Shown: positions 7,287-15,591, numbered from the stretch's first letter. The stretch: DNA of 32,379 nt from Candidatus Borkfalkia excrementavium (GCA_019115945.1 DXCO01000020.1:1-32379); one strand, 5' to 3'. Numbers and translations are program-made. The notes: a model not told the origin generated them from the letters alone.

Positions 7287-8156
7287 ATGTATAACATAAT
7301 TTACAACCCGCGCTCGGGCGGCGGAAAAAAGCGCAGGGTCTATGCGCGGGTCATTCAACGGCTGGACGCGCTGCATGCGGAATACCGCGTATTCGAGACG
7401 GAAAAGGAAAAACAGGCGCTCTGGCTGACGCGCGAACTCACTTCGGAGGGGCCCTGCGACGTGATCGTCGTCGGCGGAGACGGCACCCTGCACGAGGTGC
7501 TGAACGGTTTTACCGATTTTGAAAACTGCCGTCTGGGGCTGATCCCGGCGGGCACGGGCAACGATTTTGCGGCCGCCGCGAAGATCCCCGTCGATCCGGA
7601 CGCCGCGCTCGACCTCATTTTGCAGGGCGAGCCCAAACCCACCGATTTTATGCAGATGGATGGCGTGCGCGGCATCAACGTCATCGGCACGGGGATCGAC
7701 GTGGAGATCCTCAAACGCTGCCGCGCTTCGAAAATTCTGCGCGGAAAATTTCAGTACGTGATCAGCCTGATCATCTCTCTGATCAAATTCAAAAACTATA
7801 AGATGCGCACCGTCTGCAACGGCGAGGAGCACGAATATAAAACGCTGATCGCCTGCATCGGCAACGGCAGACAGATCGGCGGCGGCATCCGCATGTGTCC
7901 CGAGGCGGTCCTGGACGACGGGCTTTTGGATTTTGTCGTCGTCGACGACGTAAAAAAATCTCGCGTTCCGGCGGCGTTCGTCAAATTGATGAAGGGAAAA
8001 ATCCTCGAAGAAAAATTTACCCGTTTCGTACGGACGGACAGGGTGGAGGTGTTTCCGGAGAAAAAACTCACCGTTCAGGTGGACGGCGAACTGTACGACG
8101 ATCTTCCTTTCCGCGTGCAGATCGTAAAGGGGAAACTGATGATGTACCGCGGCTGA
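7287..8156 (+). CDS. dagK: DagK-family lipid kinase
   Basis: A 289-residue member of the soluble diacylglycerol kinase-like family, which phosphorylates diacylglycerol or related lipids so they re-enter phospholipid synthesis. It starts MYNIIYNPRSGGGKK, has the nucleotide-binding VGGDGTLHEVLNG at residues 62-74 and LIPAGTGNDFA at about 88-98, and carries QIGGGIRMCPEAVLDDGLLD near residue 195. Length is usual for the family. GGGGAGAG precedes ATG 7287. It lies 25 bp before the antiporter gene, with no terminator between, so the two are likely one unit. Other substrates, such as sphingosine-like bases or ceramide, cannot be excluded from sequence. Confidence 0.88.
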   Translation: MYNIIYNPRSGGGKKRRVYARVIQRLDALHAEYRVFETEKEKQALWLTRELTSEGPCDVIVVGGDGTLHEVLNGFTDFENCRLGLIPAGTGNDFAAAAKIPVDPDAALDLILQGEPKPTDFMQMDGVRGINVIGTGIDVEILKRCRASKILRGKFQYVISLIISLIKFKNYKMRTVCNGEEHEYKTLIACIGNGRQIGGGIRMCPEAVLDDGLLDFVVVDDVKKSRVPAAFVKLMKGKILEEKFTRFVRTDRVEVFPEKKLTVQVDGELYDDLPFRVQIVKGKLMMYRG

Positions 8157-8181
8157 GCGGAAAAAAGACGGGAGGTCCTGC

Positions 8182-9915
8182 ATGAACAATTACATCTATA
8201 TGCTTTTGCTCATGGGCGCGGTCATTGCTCTGTGCATCTTCATCAACCGTATTACGAATAAACTGAAAGTGCCCTCCCTTCTGCTGTTTATCGGCCTGGG
8301 TATGCTGTTCGGCGTGCTGTTCCGCGTGGCAGGGCTGGGCAATTTCACCGACTATCAACTGGGCAACGTGGTCTGTTCCGTCTGCCTCGTTTTCGTCATC
8401 TTTTACGGCGGGTTCGGCACCAACTTCAAAGAAGCGAAACCTGTTGCCGGCAGGGCGCTCCTTCTTTCGTTCGCCGGCACTGCGCTCACGGCCGGATTTG
8501 TGGGCGTTTTCGTGTATTTCATGGCGGGCGTTCTGCCCTTTTTTCCCACCCTCGGCTGGGCGGAAAGCATGCTCGTCGGGTCCGTCATTTCTTCTACCGA
8601 CGCCGCGTCCGTCTTTAACATCCTGCGTTCGCGCAGGCTGAATCTCAAATACCGCACCTCCTCTCTGCTCGAAATGGAATCGGGCTCGAACGACCCCATG
8701 TCGTACATGCTCACCTTCGTGTTTACCGCGGTGCTCGCCGCTCAGCACGGGCTGGAAGGCGCCTCGGGCATGGGCGCGGGCGAGATCGTGGGCATGCTCT
8801 TTTCTCAGGTCGGGTTCGGCGCCCTGTTCGGCGCTGCGTTCGGTTTTTTGTCCGTCTTTATCCTCAGAAAGTATTCCTTCAACATGGGGCAGGGCGGCAC
8901 GATTTTCATTCTGGCGATCGCGCTCATCACGTATGCGCTGCCCTCCCTTTTGGGCGAATTTACGGGCGTCGACGTGCTGGCGGGCAACGGATATCTCGCC
9001 GTGTATATCGCGGGCATCATGATCGGCAATGCGCGCATTCCGCAAAAGCGCGACTGCGTCCGGTTTTTCGACGCGCTCACGAGCGTCGCGCAGATGATGA
9101 TCTTTTTCCTTTTGGGGCTTTTGGCAACGCCGGAAGATCTGATCAAACCCGCCGTCCTCGTGCCGGCCGTTCTGATCTTTTTGTTCATGACGATCCTTGC
9201 CCGTCCCGCCGCGGTGTTCGCACTGCTCGCGCCCTTCCGCGCCAAGATCAACCAGATAGGCGTTATTTCCTGGGCTGGCCTGCGCGGCGTCGCGTCCATC
9301 GTGTTCGCGGTTTTTGCTCTGAATCAGTTGGGCGACGCCATGCGCTTCGATATTTTCAGCGTCGTGTTCGTCATCGTCATAATCTCGATCTCTTTGCAGG
9401 GTTCTCTGCTTCCGTTCATGAGCCGCAAAATGCACATGCTCGGAGACAGCGACAATGTTTTAAGGACGTTCAACGACTATCAGGAGGAAAGCGACGTCTG
9501 CTTCGTCAGGCTGCGCATCGGAAAAAACCATCCCTGGTACGGCAAAAAACTGCGCGAGTGCGTCATGCCCAAAGAATTTCTTGCCCTGCTCGTGATCCGC
9601 GGCGACCAGGTGCTCGTGCCCGACGGAAACACCGTCATCGAAGGGGGAGACGTCATCGTTACCGCCGCGCCCGAGTTTGAAAACCGCGACGAGTTCGGCA
9701 TGTACGAAGAGGAGATCGGAAAAAATCACGAATGGGCGGGCAGGCAGGTCAAAGAACTGCATATCCCGCGCGGCAACCTGATCGCCATGATCAAGCGCAA
9801 AGATCAGACGGTCGTGCCCAACGGCAATACGCGCGTGCTCGAAGGCGACGTGCTCGCCATGATCAAACTCAACGATGAACACGCTTCTTCCGAAACGGGA
9901 AAGGCGGTTTCGTAA
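8182..9915 (+). CDS. CPA1 cation/proton antiporter with RCK_C domains
   Basis: A 577-residue antiporter of the CPA1 type related to CvrA/NhaP2, which exchanges K+ or Na+ for protons. Residues about 1-400 hold some twelve membrane helices, with the conserved SSTDAASVFNILRSRRLNL and LEMESGSNDPM stretches that carry the ion-binding Asp residues, and GLRGVASIVFAVFAL further on. Two soluble RCK_C (TrkA-C) repeats follow (about 415-490 and 500-565), each ending in a PNGNT/PDGNT turn and an EGD strand. Such domains usually bind nucleotides and gate transport. GGGAGG precedes ATG 8182. It follows the lipid kinase and ends at the 9931-9964 hairpin. Confidence 0.9.
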   Translation: MNNYIYMLLLMGAVIALCIFINRITNKLKVPSLLLFIGLGMLFGVLFRVAGLGNFTDYQLGNVVCSVCLVFVIFYGGFGTNFKEAKPVAGRALLLSFAGTALTAGFVGVFVYFMAGVLPFFPTLGWAESMLVGSVISSTDAASVFNILRSRRLNLKYRTSSLLEMESGSNDPMSYMLTFVFTAVLAAQHGLEGASGMGAGEIVGMLFSQVGFGALFGAAFGFLSVFILRKYSFNMGQGGTIFILAIALITYALPSLLGEFTGVDVLAGNGYLAVYIAGIMIGNARIPQKRDCVRFFDALTSVAQMMIFFLLGLLATPEDLIKPAVLVPAVLIFLFMTILARPAAVFALLAPFRAKINQIGVISWAGLRGVASIVFAVFALNQLGDAMRFDIFSVVFVIVIISISLQGSLLPFMSRKMHMLGDSDNVLRTFNDYQEESDVCFVRLRIGKNHPWYGKKLRECVMPKEFLALLVIRGDQVLVPDGNTVIEGGDVIVTAAPEFENRDEFGMYEEEIGKNHEWAGRQVKELHIPRGNLIAMIKRKDQTVVPNGNTRVLEGDVLAMIKLNDEHASSETGKAVS

Positions 9916-9930
9916 ATAAAATAAAAACAG

Positions 9931-9964
9931 AGATCCCCGCAGGGCTGTTGCCCTGCGGGGATCT
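9931..9964. terminator. Bidirectional terminator between converging genes
   Basis: A perfect 15-bp stem (9931-9945 with 9950-9964, loop TGTT) lies between the plus-strand antiporter and the minus-strand oxidoreductase. The minus strand continues CTGTTTTTATTTTATTT, a good T-run. The plus-strand run is weaker. Confidence 0.88.
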
Positions 9965-9987
9965 TCGTCTGTGTTCCGGTATGCGTG

Positions 9988-10626
9988 TTACTTTCCGATC
10001 ACGGAAAAGCGTTTCTGAATATTGTCCGCGTTTTCGATCTCGTCGATCATGGCAATCGCGTAATCGGCATAACTGATGCGGCTTTCGCCCTTTCCGTTTA
10101 CGAAATACTCCTCTCCGCCGAGCAGATATTCGCCCGTGCGCGCGCCGTCCGCCACGAAATCTCCAGCAGGGGAAAGATACGTCCACAAAACGTCGCTGCG
10201 TTTACGCAACTGAGCCAAAGCGTCTCCCATATTTGTCGCCAAAGGCCTGAACGCTTCGGGAAAACTGTCCAGATCTTTGACCTGCACCGTGTGTTCGGGG
10301 TTGACGTACAGGCTTCCCGCGCCGCCCACAACGAGCAGGCGCACCTTCGTGCCGCTCAAGACGTCGCACAGGTGTTCCAGCGACGTTTTGTGCAGGGGAA
10401 GGGTTTCCGGCGTCCATGCGCCGAACGCATCGATCACCACGTCAAAACCCTGCAGATCTTCTTTCGTCAGGTCGAAAAGGTCTTTTACGACCGTTTTGGC
10501 CTTGGGGTTTGCAATTTTGTCCTTTCCGCGCACGAAGCCCGTCACTTCATACCCGCGCGATACCGCCTCGTTTACAAGGCACGTTCCCTGTTTGCCGGCA
10601 GCACATACGATGGCTACCTTTTTCAT
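9988..10626 (-). CDS. NAD(P)-binding SDR-like oxidoreductase
   Basis: A 212-residue protein of the atypical short-chain dehydrogenase/NmrA-like type. It starts with a Rossmann strand and a loop that replaces the usual GATGxxG by CAAGKQG, followed by FDVVIDAFGAW and LLVVGGAGSLYV. A C-terminal part, GESRISYADYAIAMIDEI, is typical of this group of small NAD(P)H-binding proteins. The substrate is unknown. Family members often act under redox or electrophile stress with a neighbouring regulator; no regulator is next to this copy. CGGAGG lies before ATG 10626. Two matching operators overlap its promoter, so tight repression is likely. It ends at the shared hairpin 9931-9964. Confidence 0.82.
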   Translation of the reverse strand: MKKVAIVCAAGKQGTCLVNEAVSRGYEVTGFVRGKDKIANPKAKTVVKDLFDLTKEDLQGFDVVIDAFGAWTPETLPLHKTSLEHLCDVLSGTKVRLLVVGGAGSLYVNPEHTVQVKDLDSFPEAFRPLATNMGDALAQLRKRSDVLWTYLSPAGDFVADGARTGEYLLGGEEYFVNGKGESRISYADYAIAMIDEIENADNIQKRFSVIGK

Positions 10627-10655
10627 GTTACAAAACCTCCGAAATCGTTTTTTGT

Positions 10656-10674
10656 TGTAATCTTTTTGATTACA
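10656..10674 (-). promoter_or_regulatory. Operator 1 of the oxidoreductase gene
   Basis: TGTAATC and GATTACA flank five bases in a perfect 19-bp dyad. It covers the expected transcription start of the minus-strand promoter. Its format matches operator 2, whose centre is 42 bp away. I cannot name the regulator. Confidence 0.7.
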
Positions 10675-10679
10675 GCGTT

Positions 10680-10716
10680 AGTATAACACGCATTTGATGT
10701 AATGTAAAGCATTACA
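10680..10716 (-). promoter_or_regulatory. Promoter and operator 2 of the oxidoreductase gene
   Basis: On the minus strand TTTACA (10708-10703) is followed after 17 bp by TATACT (10685-10680). A 19-bp dyad, TGTAATG and CATTACA around five bases (10698-10716), fully covers the -35 box, so a bound repressor would block polymerase. The stretch from 10717 to 10795 is AT-rich and shows nothing else. Confidence 0.75.
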
Positions 10717-10794
10717 ACTAAAAATTTTTATTTTTTTCAAAAATTTTTTCGCTTTCCCGGTCATTGCCGCCCGCGGCAGGGGAAATATACGGAA

Positions 10795-10827
10795 AATCCC
10801 CCGAAAGCGGAACGCTTTCGGGGGATT
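10795..10827. terminator. Strong hairpin terminator
   Basis: A perfect 15-bp stem (10795-10809 with 10813-10827, loop GAA) is followed by short T-rich runs on both strands. On the minus strand it may end the transcript of the gene at 11063-12097, with the gene remnant lying between. Confidence 0.7.
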
Positions 10828-11052
10828 GATTTTCATAGTGAAGAGAGGGCAAAAAAGAACGAACGCGCGTTCGAAGAGTGTTTTGACCGCTTTATCGCAA
10901 AATACGGCGAGGAGATCCTGCCCGACCTGAACGAACTTCTCGACGCGCAGGGATACTGTTCTTCCGACGAAGCGGAATTATATTTTGCCGAGGTCTTCAA
11001 ATCCGGCATCCTGCTCGGGTTAGAGACGGCGGAGTCTATGAAAAGAGAATGA
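10825..11052 (+). pseudogene. Start-less remnant of a small acidic helical protein
   Basis: This plus-strand frame reads about 68 coherent codons from near 10849 to TGA 11052, including ERAFEECFDRFIAKYGEEIL, YCSSDEAELYFAEVF and SGILLGLETAES. The composition is that of a real helical protein, and third positions are GC-rich as in its neighbours. No ATG, GTG or TTG begins the frame. Upstream, the frame runs without a stop into the 10795-10827 hairpin. The 5' end therefore seems lost. The end of the chain recalls small Clostridia proteins that finish in a GFRLGxxLMLE-type helix, but I cannot name the family. A rare ATT start is a less likely alternative. The overlapping minus-strand frame looks like a shadow. 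Confidence 0.5.
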
Positions 11053-11062
11053 GCGCTGCCCG

Positions 11063-12097
11063 TCATACGCTGCTCATCTTTACGCAGCCGCCCGTCTCGG
11101 CGTCCTGATACATCATCCAGTATCCCTTGCCGTCCACGTCGAAGACGGATGCGGGCAGATACGAGCACCAGCCTTTGAGCGCTTCGGGCGGCTCGCCGCG
11201 CTTTTCGGCGGGCACTCCGTAACATATGTAGCGAGGCTTTTTGTTGTCGAATATCACGCCTACCGTGTAATATTTCCCGCGCGAAAAATCGATTTTGACC
11301 CATTTGGAAAGGGGAATGCACCGGCAGAGGGTCTCTTCCGGCGGATATTTTTCAAAGAGCGCGTCCAGATCTTTTTTCACCCTTTCGTAATAGCAAGCGC
11401 TTTCATCCTCTCTGAGGCGCTCTGCGCTTGCGATTCGGAATAGGCTTTGAGCATCTTCATCTTTTCCAGCGTCCGCCCGCACCGCTGTTTCCGTTCCTTC
11501 GTGCGGATCTGTGCCAGCATTTCGGGCATTTTCATCCGCCGCAATTTCTGTGTCGGCATGCGTATCCTCCCGTATTTTCAAATTTTTCACGTCCGCGTCG
11601 GGATATTCGTAATAATTTTCGCTCGCCACGATCTCGTCGTCGTACCCCTCCGCGGGGCTCTCTGCCTTTTTGGCCGCGGCACTCTCGCTTTGGGAGCCTT
11701 TCGGGTTTTCCTTTTCCTCGAATGCGGCGCACAGTTTTTTTACGTCGTAAATTTTATCGCCGCATTTCCCGAACGCCACGGGCGAGATCCTTCCTCCGGC
11801 AAAGCATACGATGCACGCAAACCCCTCTTCCAGAGAGAGCGCGCTTTCCTTTTTCACGCAGCATCCCGTATGCGAGGGTACGTCGAACATCTCCGCCGTG
11901 CCGTGCTCGTCGACGACCGCCGCGCGGTATCTGCCTTCGGAAAGGGGCGCGAAACCGATCAGCGACAGGTTGAGCGTCAGCCTGCCCGCATACGATTCCG
12001 CCGTAAGCAGGGCGGAAACTTTTTTTCCGTCCGCCGCGAATCCCGAAGAGAGTTGTTTCAGAACACACAATTTTTTGGTATAATAAGCCACCGCCAT
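11063..12097 (-). CDS. Two-domain protein of unknown function
   Basis: A 344-residue protein that I cannot assign to a function. The first 130 residues (MAVAYYTKKLCVLKQLSSGFAADGK) look like a compact beta-rich domain. A charged linker rich in A, E and D, probably disordered, covers about 135-240. The C-terminal hundred residues form a second compact domain with YYERVKKDLDALFEKYPPEETL, WVKIDF, YYTVGVIFD, YICYGVP and GYWMMYQDAETG. From memory this end is shared by many uncharacterised Clostridia proteins. The frame is open to 12328, but ATG 12097 with AAGGCGG just upstream is the likely start. Only a lone TATAAT (12149-12144) is visible as promoter. No membrane segment or signal peptide is present. 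Confidence 0.75.
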   Translation of the reverse strand: MAVAYYTKKLCVLKQLSSGFAADGKKVSALLTAESYAGRLTLNLSLIGFAPLSEGRYRAAVVDEHGTAEMFDVPSHTGCCVKKESALSLEEGFACIVCFAGGRISPVAFGKCGDKIYDVKKLCAAFEEKENPKGSQSESAAAKKAESPAEGYDDEIVASENYYEYPDADVKNLKIREDTHADTEIAADENARNAGTDPHEGTETAVRADAGKDEDAQSLFRIASAERLREDESACYYERVKKDLDALFEKYPPEETLCRCIPLSKWVKIDFSRGKYYTVGVIFDNKKPRYICYGVPAEKRGEPPEALKGWCSYLPASVFDVDGKGYWMMYQDAETGGCVKMSSV

Positions 12098-12250
12098 GTC
12101 CGCCTTTCGTCTTTTTTCTATATCATAATTTATATATGTGTGTATTATAGAATATATTCCCCCGAAAATTTTGCGCGGTAAGGGCGAAAGAAGCAAAAAT
12201 TCGTCGAAACCCGCCGTTTTCGGCGGCCGTAAAAATTCCCTGCCAAAAGG

Positions 12251-12279
12251 TTTACTTTTTTGAAAAATTATTATATAAT
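12251..12279 (+). promoter_or_regulatory. Promoter of the PEP carboxykinase gene
   Basis: TTTACT (12251-12256) is followed after 17 bp of AT-rich spacer by TATAAT (12274-12279). Transcription would start near 12286, giving a leader of about 36 bases. Confidence 0.8.
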
Positions 12280-12321
12280 GGGGGAGCAATAAAAAGAAAA
12301 TCTTCAAGGAGACTGATATAT

Positions 12322-14097
12322 ATGGCAATGACAGAGAACAAAAAAGTACTGCAGTTTGTCGATGAGAGCGCTGCGCTTTGCCAGCCCGATCGCATCGTAT
12401 GGATCGACGGCAGCAAAGAGCAGAGAGACGCTCTCCGCGCCGAAGCGTGCGCTTCGGGCGAGATGATCAAACTCAACGAGGATCTGCTCCCCGAGTGCTA
12501 CCTGCACAGGACCGCCGTCAACGACGTCGCGCGCGTCGAAGACAGGACGTTCATCTGCTGCAAGAACAAAGAGGACGCGGGCCCCATCAACAACTGGATG
12601 GATCCCCAAGAAGCGTACAAAATGGCGGGGGATATCTTCAAAGGCTCCATGAAGGGGAGAACGATGTACGTCATTCCCTATTCCATGGGCATCGTCGGCA
12701 GCGAATTTTCCAAGATCGGTATCGAACTGACCGACAGCATCTACGTCGTTCTGAACATGGAGATCATGACGCGCGTCGGCACAGACGTTCTCGACGCTCT
12801 GGGCAAAGACGGCGATTTCGTCAAGGGCCTGCATTCCAAGTGCCAACTCGACGAAAATAAGCGCTATATCCTGCATTTCCCCGAAGACAACACGATCTGG
12901 TCGTGCAACAGCGGCTACGGCGGGAACGTGCTTCTCGGCAAAAAGTGCTTTGCGCTTCGTATCGCCTCCTATCTCGGCAAAAACGAGGGCTGGATGGCCG
13001 AGCACATGCTCATTTTGGGCTTTGAAAAACCGGACGGCGACGTCAAGTATATCGCCGCGGCCTTCCCTTCGGCATGCGGCAAGACCAACCTCGCCATGCT
13101 CATCCCCCCCGAAGCATACCGCAAGAAGGGGTATAAGATCTGGACGGTCGGCGACGATATCGCCTGGATCCGCATCGGTGCGGACGGCAGACTGTGGGCG
13201 ATGAACCCCGAAAACGGTTTCTTCGGCGTTGCGCCCGGCACGAACGAAAAATCCAACCCCAACGCACTGCATACCACGCAGAAAGGCACGATCTTCACCA
13301 ACGTCGTGCACAATCTCGACAACAACACCGTTTGGTGGGAAGGATTGGATAAAAATCCTCCCAAAAACGCGGTCGATTGGAAGGGCAACCCCTGGACGGA
13401 CGAGGCGAAGGCCGCCGGCGTCAAGGGCGCGCACCCGAATTCCCGTTTCACCGCGCCCGCGAAAAACTGCCCCTGCATCAGCAAGGAATTCGACAACCCG
13501 AAGGGCGTTCCTCTGTCCGCGATCGTATTCGGCGGCAGAAGGGCGAAGACGGCTCCTCTGGTGTACCAGAGCAAGAGTTGGAACAACGGCGTGTTCGTAG
13601 GCTCCATCATGGCGAGCGAGACGACCGCCGCCGCGACCGGCGCCGTCGGCGTCGTGCGCCGCGATCCCATGGCGATGCGTCCTTTCTGCGGTTACAACAT
13701 GGGCGACTATTTCAAACATTGGATCGAAATGGGCACAAAGATCAAAAATCAGCCCAAGATCTTCAACGTCAACTGGTTCAGAACGGATGACGAAGGCAAC
13801 TTCCTGTGGCCCGGCTTCGGCGAGAACATGCGCGTGCTCGAGTGGATCGTCAAGCGCTGCGAAGGCAAAGTCGGCGCGGTAGAGACGCCCATCGGCTACG
13901 TTCCCGATCCCAAGGACATCAATCTCGAAGGAACGGACGTTTCCGAAGAGACGCTCAAAGAGATCCTGACCGTCGACAAAGAGACCTGGAAGAAAGAGGC
14001 GGACGGCATCGAAGAGTTCTATAAACAGTTCGGCGACCGCCTGCCCAAGGAACTGTCCGACGAACTTGCGGCGCTCAAAGAAAACCTGAACAAATAA
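12322..14097 (+). CDS. pckG: Phosphoenolpyruvate carboxykinase (GTP)
   Basis: This 591-residue enzyme interconverts oxaloacetate and phosphoenolpyruvate with GTP/GDP. The family is clear from FPSACGKTNLAML, whose kinase-1a loop SACGKT covers residues 250-255 (Lys 254, reactive Cys 252). Other landmarks are GDDIAWIRIG, NPENGFFGVAPGTN and the nucleotide-site stretch FNVNWFRTDDEGNFLWPGFGENMRVLEWI. Length is normal for the GTP type and longer than the ATP type. AAGGAGA precedes ATG 12322. In fermentative Clostridia it can run in the carboxylating direction, making oxaloacetate from glycolytic PEP; direction here is inference. The gene stands alone, with its own promoter and terminator. Confidence 0.97.
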   Translation: MAMTENKKVLQFVDESAALCQPDRIVWIDGSKEQRDALRAEACASGEMIKLNEDLLPECYLHRTAVNDVARVEDRTFICCKNKEDAGPINNWMDPQEAYKMAGDIFKGSMKGRTMYVIPYSMGIVGSEFSKIGIELTDSIYVVLNMEIMTRVGTDVLDALGKDGDFVKGLHSKCQLDENKRYILHFPEDNTIWSCNSGYGGNVLLGKKCFALRIASYLGKNEGWMAEHMLILGFEKPDGDVKYIAAAFPSACGKTNLAMLIPPEAYRKKGYKIWTVGDDIAWIRIGADGRLWAMNPENGFFGVAPGTNEKSNPNALHTTQKGTIFTNVVHNLDNNTVWWEGLDKNPPKNAVDWKGNPWTDEAKAAGVKGAHPNSRFTAPAKNCPCISKEFDNPKGVPLSAIVFGGRRAKTAPLVYQSKSWNNGVFVGSIMASETTAAATGAVGVVRRDPMAMRPFCGYNMGDYFKHWIEMGTKIKNQPKIFNVNWFRTDDEGNFLWPGFGENMRVLEWIVKRCEGKVGAVETPIGYVPDPKDINLEGTDVSEETLKEILTVDKETWKKEADGIEEFYKQFGDRLPKELSDELAALKENLNK

Positions 14098-14108
14098 TTT
14101 CCGAAACG

Positions 14109-14140
14109 AAACGGTCCGCCGGAAGGCGGGCCGTTTTTTT
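14109..14140 (+). terminator. Terminator after pckG
   Basis: ACGGTCCGCC (14111-14120) pairs with GGCGGGCCGT (14125-14134, one G-U pair) around GGAA and runs into seven Ts. The stretch from 14141 to 14281 is AT-rich and shows no gene. Confidence 0.92.
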
Positions 14141-14281
14141 GCCCGCAGTATCCCTGTTTATATAGTAAAAAACGCCGTATAGGAAATGCAAAACGGCATT
14201 CAGCAGGAAGAAAAAAGATTCTCGGTGCAAAAAACGCTGAAAATTTTTTAAAAAAATCCGCAAAACCGCGATCAAAACCGC

Positions 14282-14310
14282 TTGACAGTATTTTTTATAT
14301 AAGATAAAAT
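14282..14310 (+). promoter_or_regulatory. Promoter of rplM-rpsI
   Basis: TTGACA (14282-14287) is followed after 17 bp by TAAAAT (14305-14310), a strong housekeeping promoter. Transcription should start near 14317. Confidence 0.88.
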
Positions 14311-14326
14311 TTAATGAGTAAACAAC

Positions 14327-14353
14327 GGAAGGCGTCTATGGCACGCCGCTTCC
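14327..14353 (+). promoter_or_regulatory. Leader stem before rplM
   Basis: GGAAG (14327-14331) pairs with CTTCC (14349-14353), and GCGT (14332-14335) with ACGC (14343-14346), leaving a CG bulge on the 3' side and a seven-base loop. L13 operons in Firmicutes and enterobacteria have leader structures used for feedback by the ribosomal protein. The position fits, but I have not matched the known consensus. Confidence 0.4.
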
Positions 14354-14385
14354 TCGATTATAAATCAAACAAGGAGAACAACATC

Positions 14386-14817
14386 ATGAAGACCTACATG
14401 GCAAATGCCCAGACGGTAGAGAGAAAATGGTATGTTGTAGACGCGGCGGGCGTACCTTTGGGCAGGCTCGCATCGAAAGTTGCGGCCGTTCTTCGCGGTA
14501 AAAACAAACCTACGTTCACTCCCAACGTCGATGCGGGCGATTTCGTAATTGTCATCAACAGCGATAAAGCGCTCCTCACGGGCAAAAAACTGGACGACAA
14601 ATTTTACAGGTATCACACGGGCTATATCGGCGGTTTGAAGGAGGTTTCCTACCGCAAGATGATGGCGGAAAAGAGCGACGTTGCCGTCTACGAGGCGGTG
14701 CGCGGCATGCTTCCCAAAAATTCCCTCGGCAGAAAGATGATCAAAAAACTCAGGGTTTACAAAGGGGAACAGCACAATCACGAGGCTCAAAAGCCCGAAA
14801 CGCTGAAATTATTTTAA
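14386..14817 (+). CDS. rplM: 50S ribosomal protein uL13
   Basis: A 143-residue L13 of the large ribosomal subunit, an early assembly protein. It shows [37 protein letters not shown] and [12 protein letters not shown], followed by [21 protein letters not shown]. The frame is open to 14314, but that part is the leader. ATG 14386 follows AAGGAG. rpsI follows at 12 bp, the standard pair. Confidence 0.97.
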   Translation: MKTYMANAQTVERKWYVVDAAGVPLGRLASKVAAVLRGKNKPTFTPNVDAGDFVIVINSDKALLTGKKLDDKFYRYHTGYIGGLKEVSYRKMMAEKSDVAVYEAVRGMLPKNSLGRKMIKKLRVYKGEQHNHEAQKPETLKLF

Positions 14818-14829
14818 TGAGGTATGACC

Positions 14830-15243
14830 ATGGCTAAGGCGAATTTGAAAAAGAAATTGCAGTTCTGGGGGACGGGCAGAAGAAAAAAGGCGATCGCCCG
14901 CGTGCGCCTCATTCCGGCGGGCAGCGGCAGCATCGTCATTAACGACAGGGCGTTGGAAGATTACTTCCCGCAGGGTACCATGCAGTATATCGTGAAGCAG
15001 CCTATCGTGCTGACGCAGACCGAAACCGCTTACGACATCGTCGTAAACGTGTGCGGCGGCGGATATACCGGTCAGGCGGGCGCAATCCGCCACGGTATCG
15101 CGCGCGCGCTCATACAGGCGCAGCCCGAACTTCGCCCCGCGCTCAAAAAAGAGGGATTCCTCACGAGAGACCCTCGTTCCAAAGAGAGAAAGAAGTACGG
15201 CTTGAAAAAGGCTCGCCGCGCTCCTCAGTTCTCGAAGAGATAA
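14830..15243 (+). CDS. rpsI: 30S ribosomal protein uS9
   Basis: A 137-residue S9, whose basic tail reaches the P-site tRNA on the small subunit. The pattern is standard: [14 protein letters not shown], the core [47 protein letters not shown] at the end, with the conserved final Lys-Arg. An ATG at 14824 is possible, but it abuts the GAGGT ribosome site. ATG 14830 (MAKAN) has proper spacing. It is read with rplM and ends at the hairpin 15267-15297. Confidence 0.97.
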   Translation: MAKANLKKKLQFWGTGRRKKAIARVRLIPAGSGSIVINDRALEDYFPQGTMQYIVKQPIVLTQTETAYDIVVNVCGGGYTGQAGAIRHGIARALIQAQPELRPALKKEGFLTRDPRSKERKKYGLKKARRAPQFSKR

Positions 15244-15266
15244 TTTTAAGAACGGGCAGAAATCGT

Positions 15267-15297
15267 GCGCCGCGCAAAAATATTTTTTGCGCGGCGC
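15267..15297. terminator. Terminator after rpsI
   Basis: A 14-bp stem (15267-15280 with 15284-15297) begins with GCGCCGCGC and closes with A-T pairs around TAT. It can work on both strands and may also end the small minus-strand gene at 15358. Confidence 0.85.
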
Positions 15298-15357
15298 TTC
15301 TAATCTGAAAGGGTATCGGGCCTGTCCTTTCGGGCGTTCCCGTCAAAGGTGCGGCCC

Positions 15358-15591
15358 TTATTTTTTGCGGTCGATATTTTTCGAAATGCGCTCGTGCCGT
15401 TCGAGAATGCCGATCATGCGGTTGGCCCGCTCTTCGGGCGTAAAGATCCCTGCGCGCGGGCCGGCTGTGGCAGGGCGCGCGGGTTCTTCCTTTTCCCGCC
15501 CGGCGGCCCCGTCCTTTTTGTCGCTGTCTTCCGATTTCGCCAAAGAGTCGGACAGCGCGGACAATATGTTGAAAATACCGAATTTTTCCAT
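15358..15591 (-). CDS. Small conserved-looking hypothetical protein
   Basis: A 77-residue protein beginning MEKFGIFNILSALSDSLAK, then a charged, probably flexible middle rich in K, E, P and A, and an end GIFTPEERANRMIGILERHERISKNID that should be a helix. I do not recognise a function. The open frame starts at 15612, but ATG 15591 has CGGAG upstream and gives a cleaner N-terminus. It lies convergent to rpsI and back to back with the lipoprotein gene. Composition and codon use match its neighbours. Confidence 0.65.
   Translation of the reverse strand: MEKFGIFNILSALSDSLAKSEDSDKKDGAAGREKEEPARPATAGPRAGIFTPEERANRMIGILERHERISKNIDRKK

Noticed and set aside
8068-9435. Long minus-strand frame opposite the antiporter gene
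   Set aside because: The product is a low-complexity H/R/E/D/Q chain, typical of an antisense reading of membrane-protein codons.
10833-11321. Minus-strand frame of 162 codons over the remnant and the end of the 11063 gene
   Set aside because: Very basic composition with no start signal. The plus-strand remnant and the minus-strand gene explain the region better.
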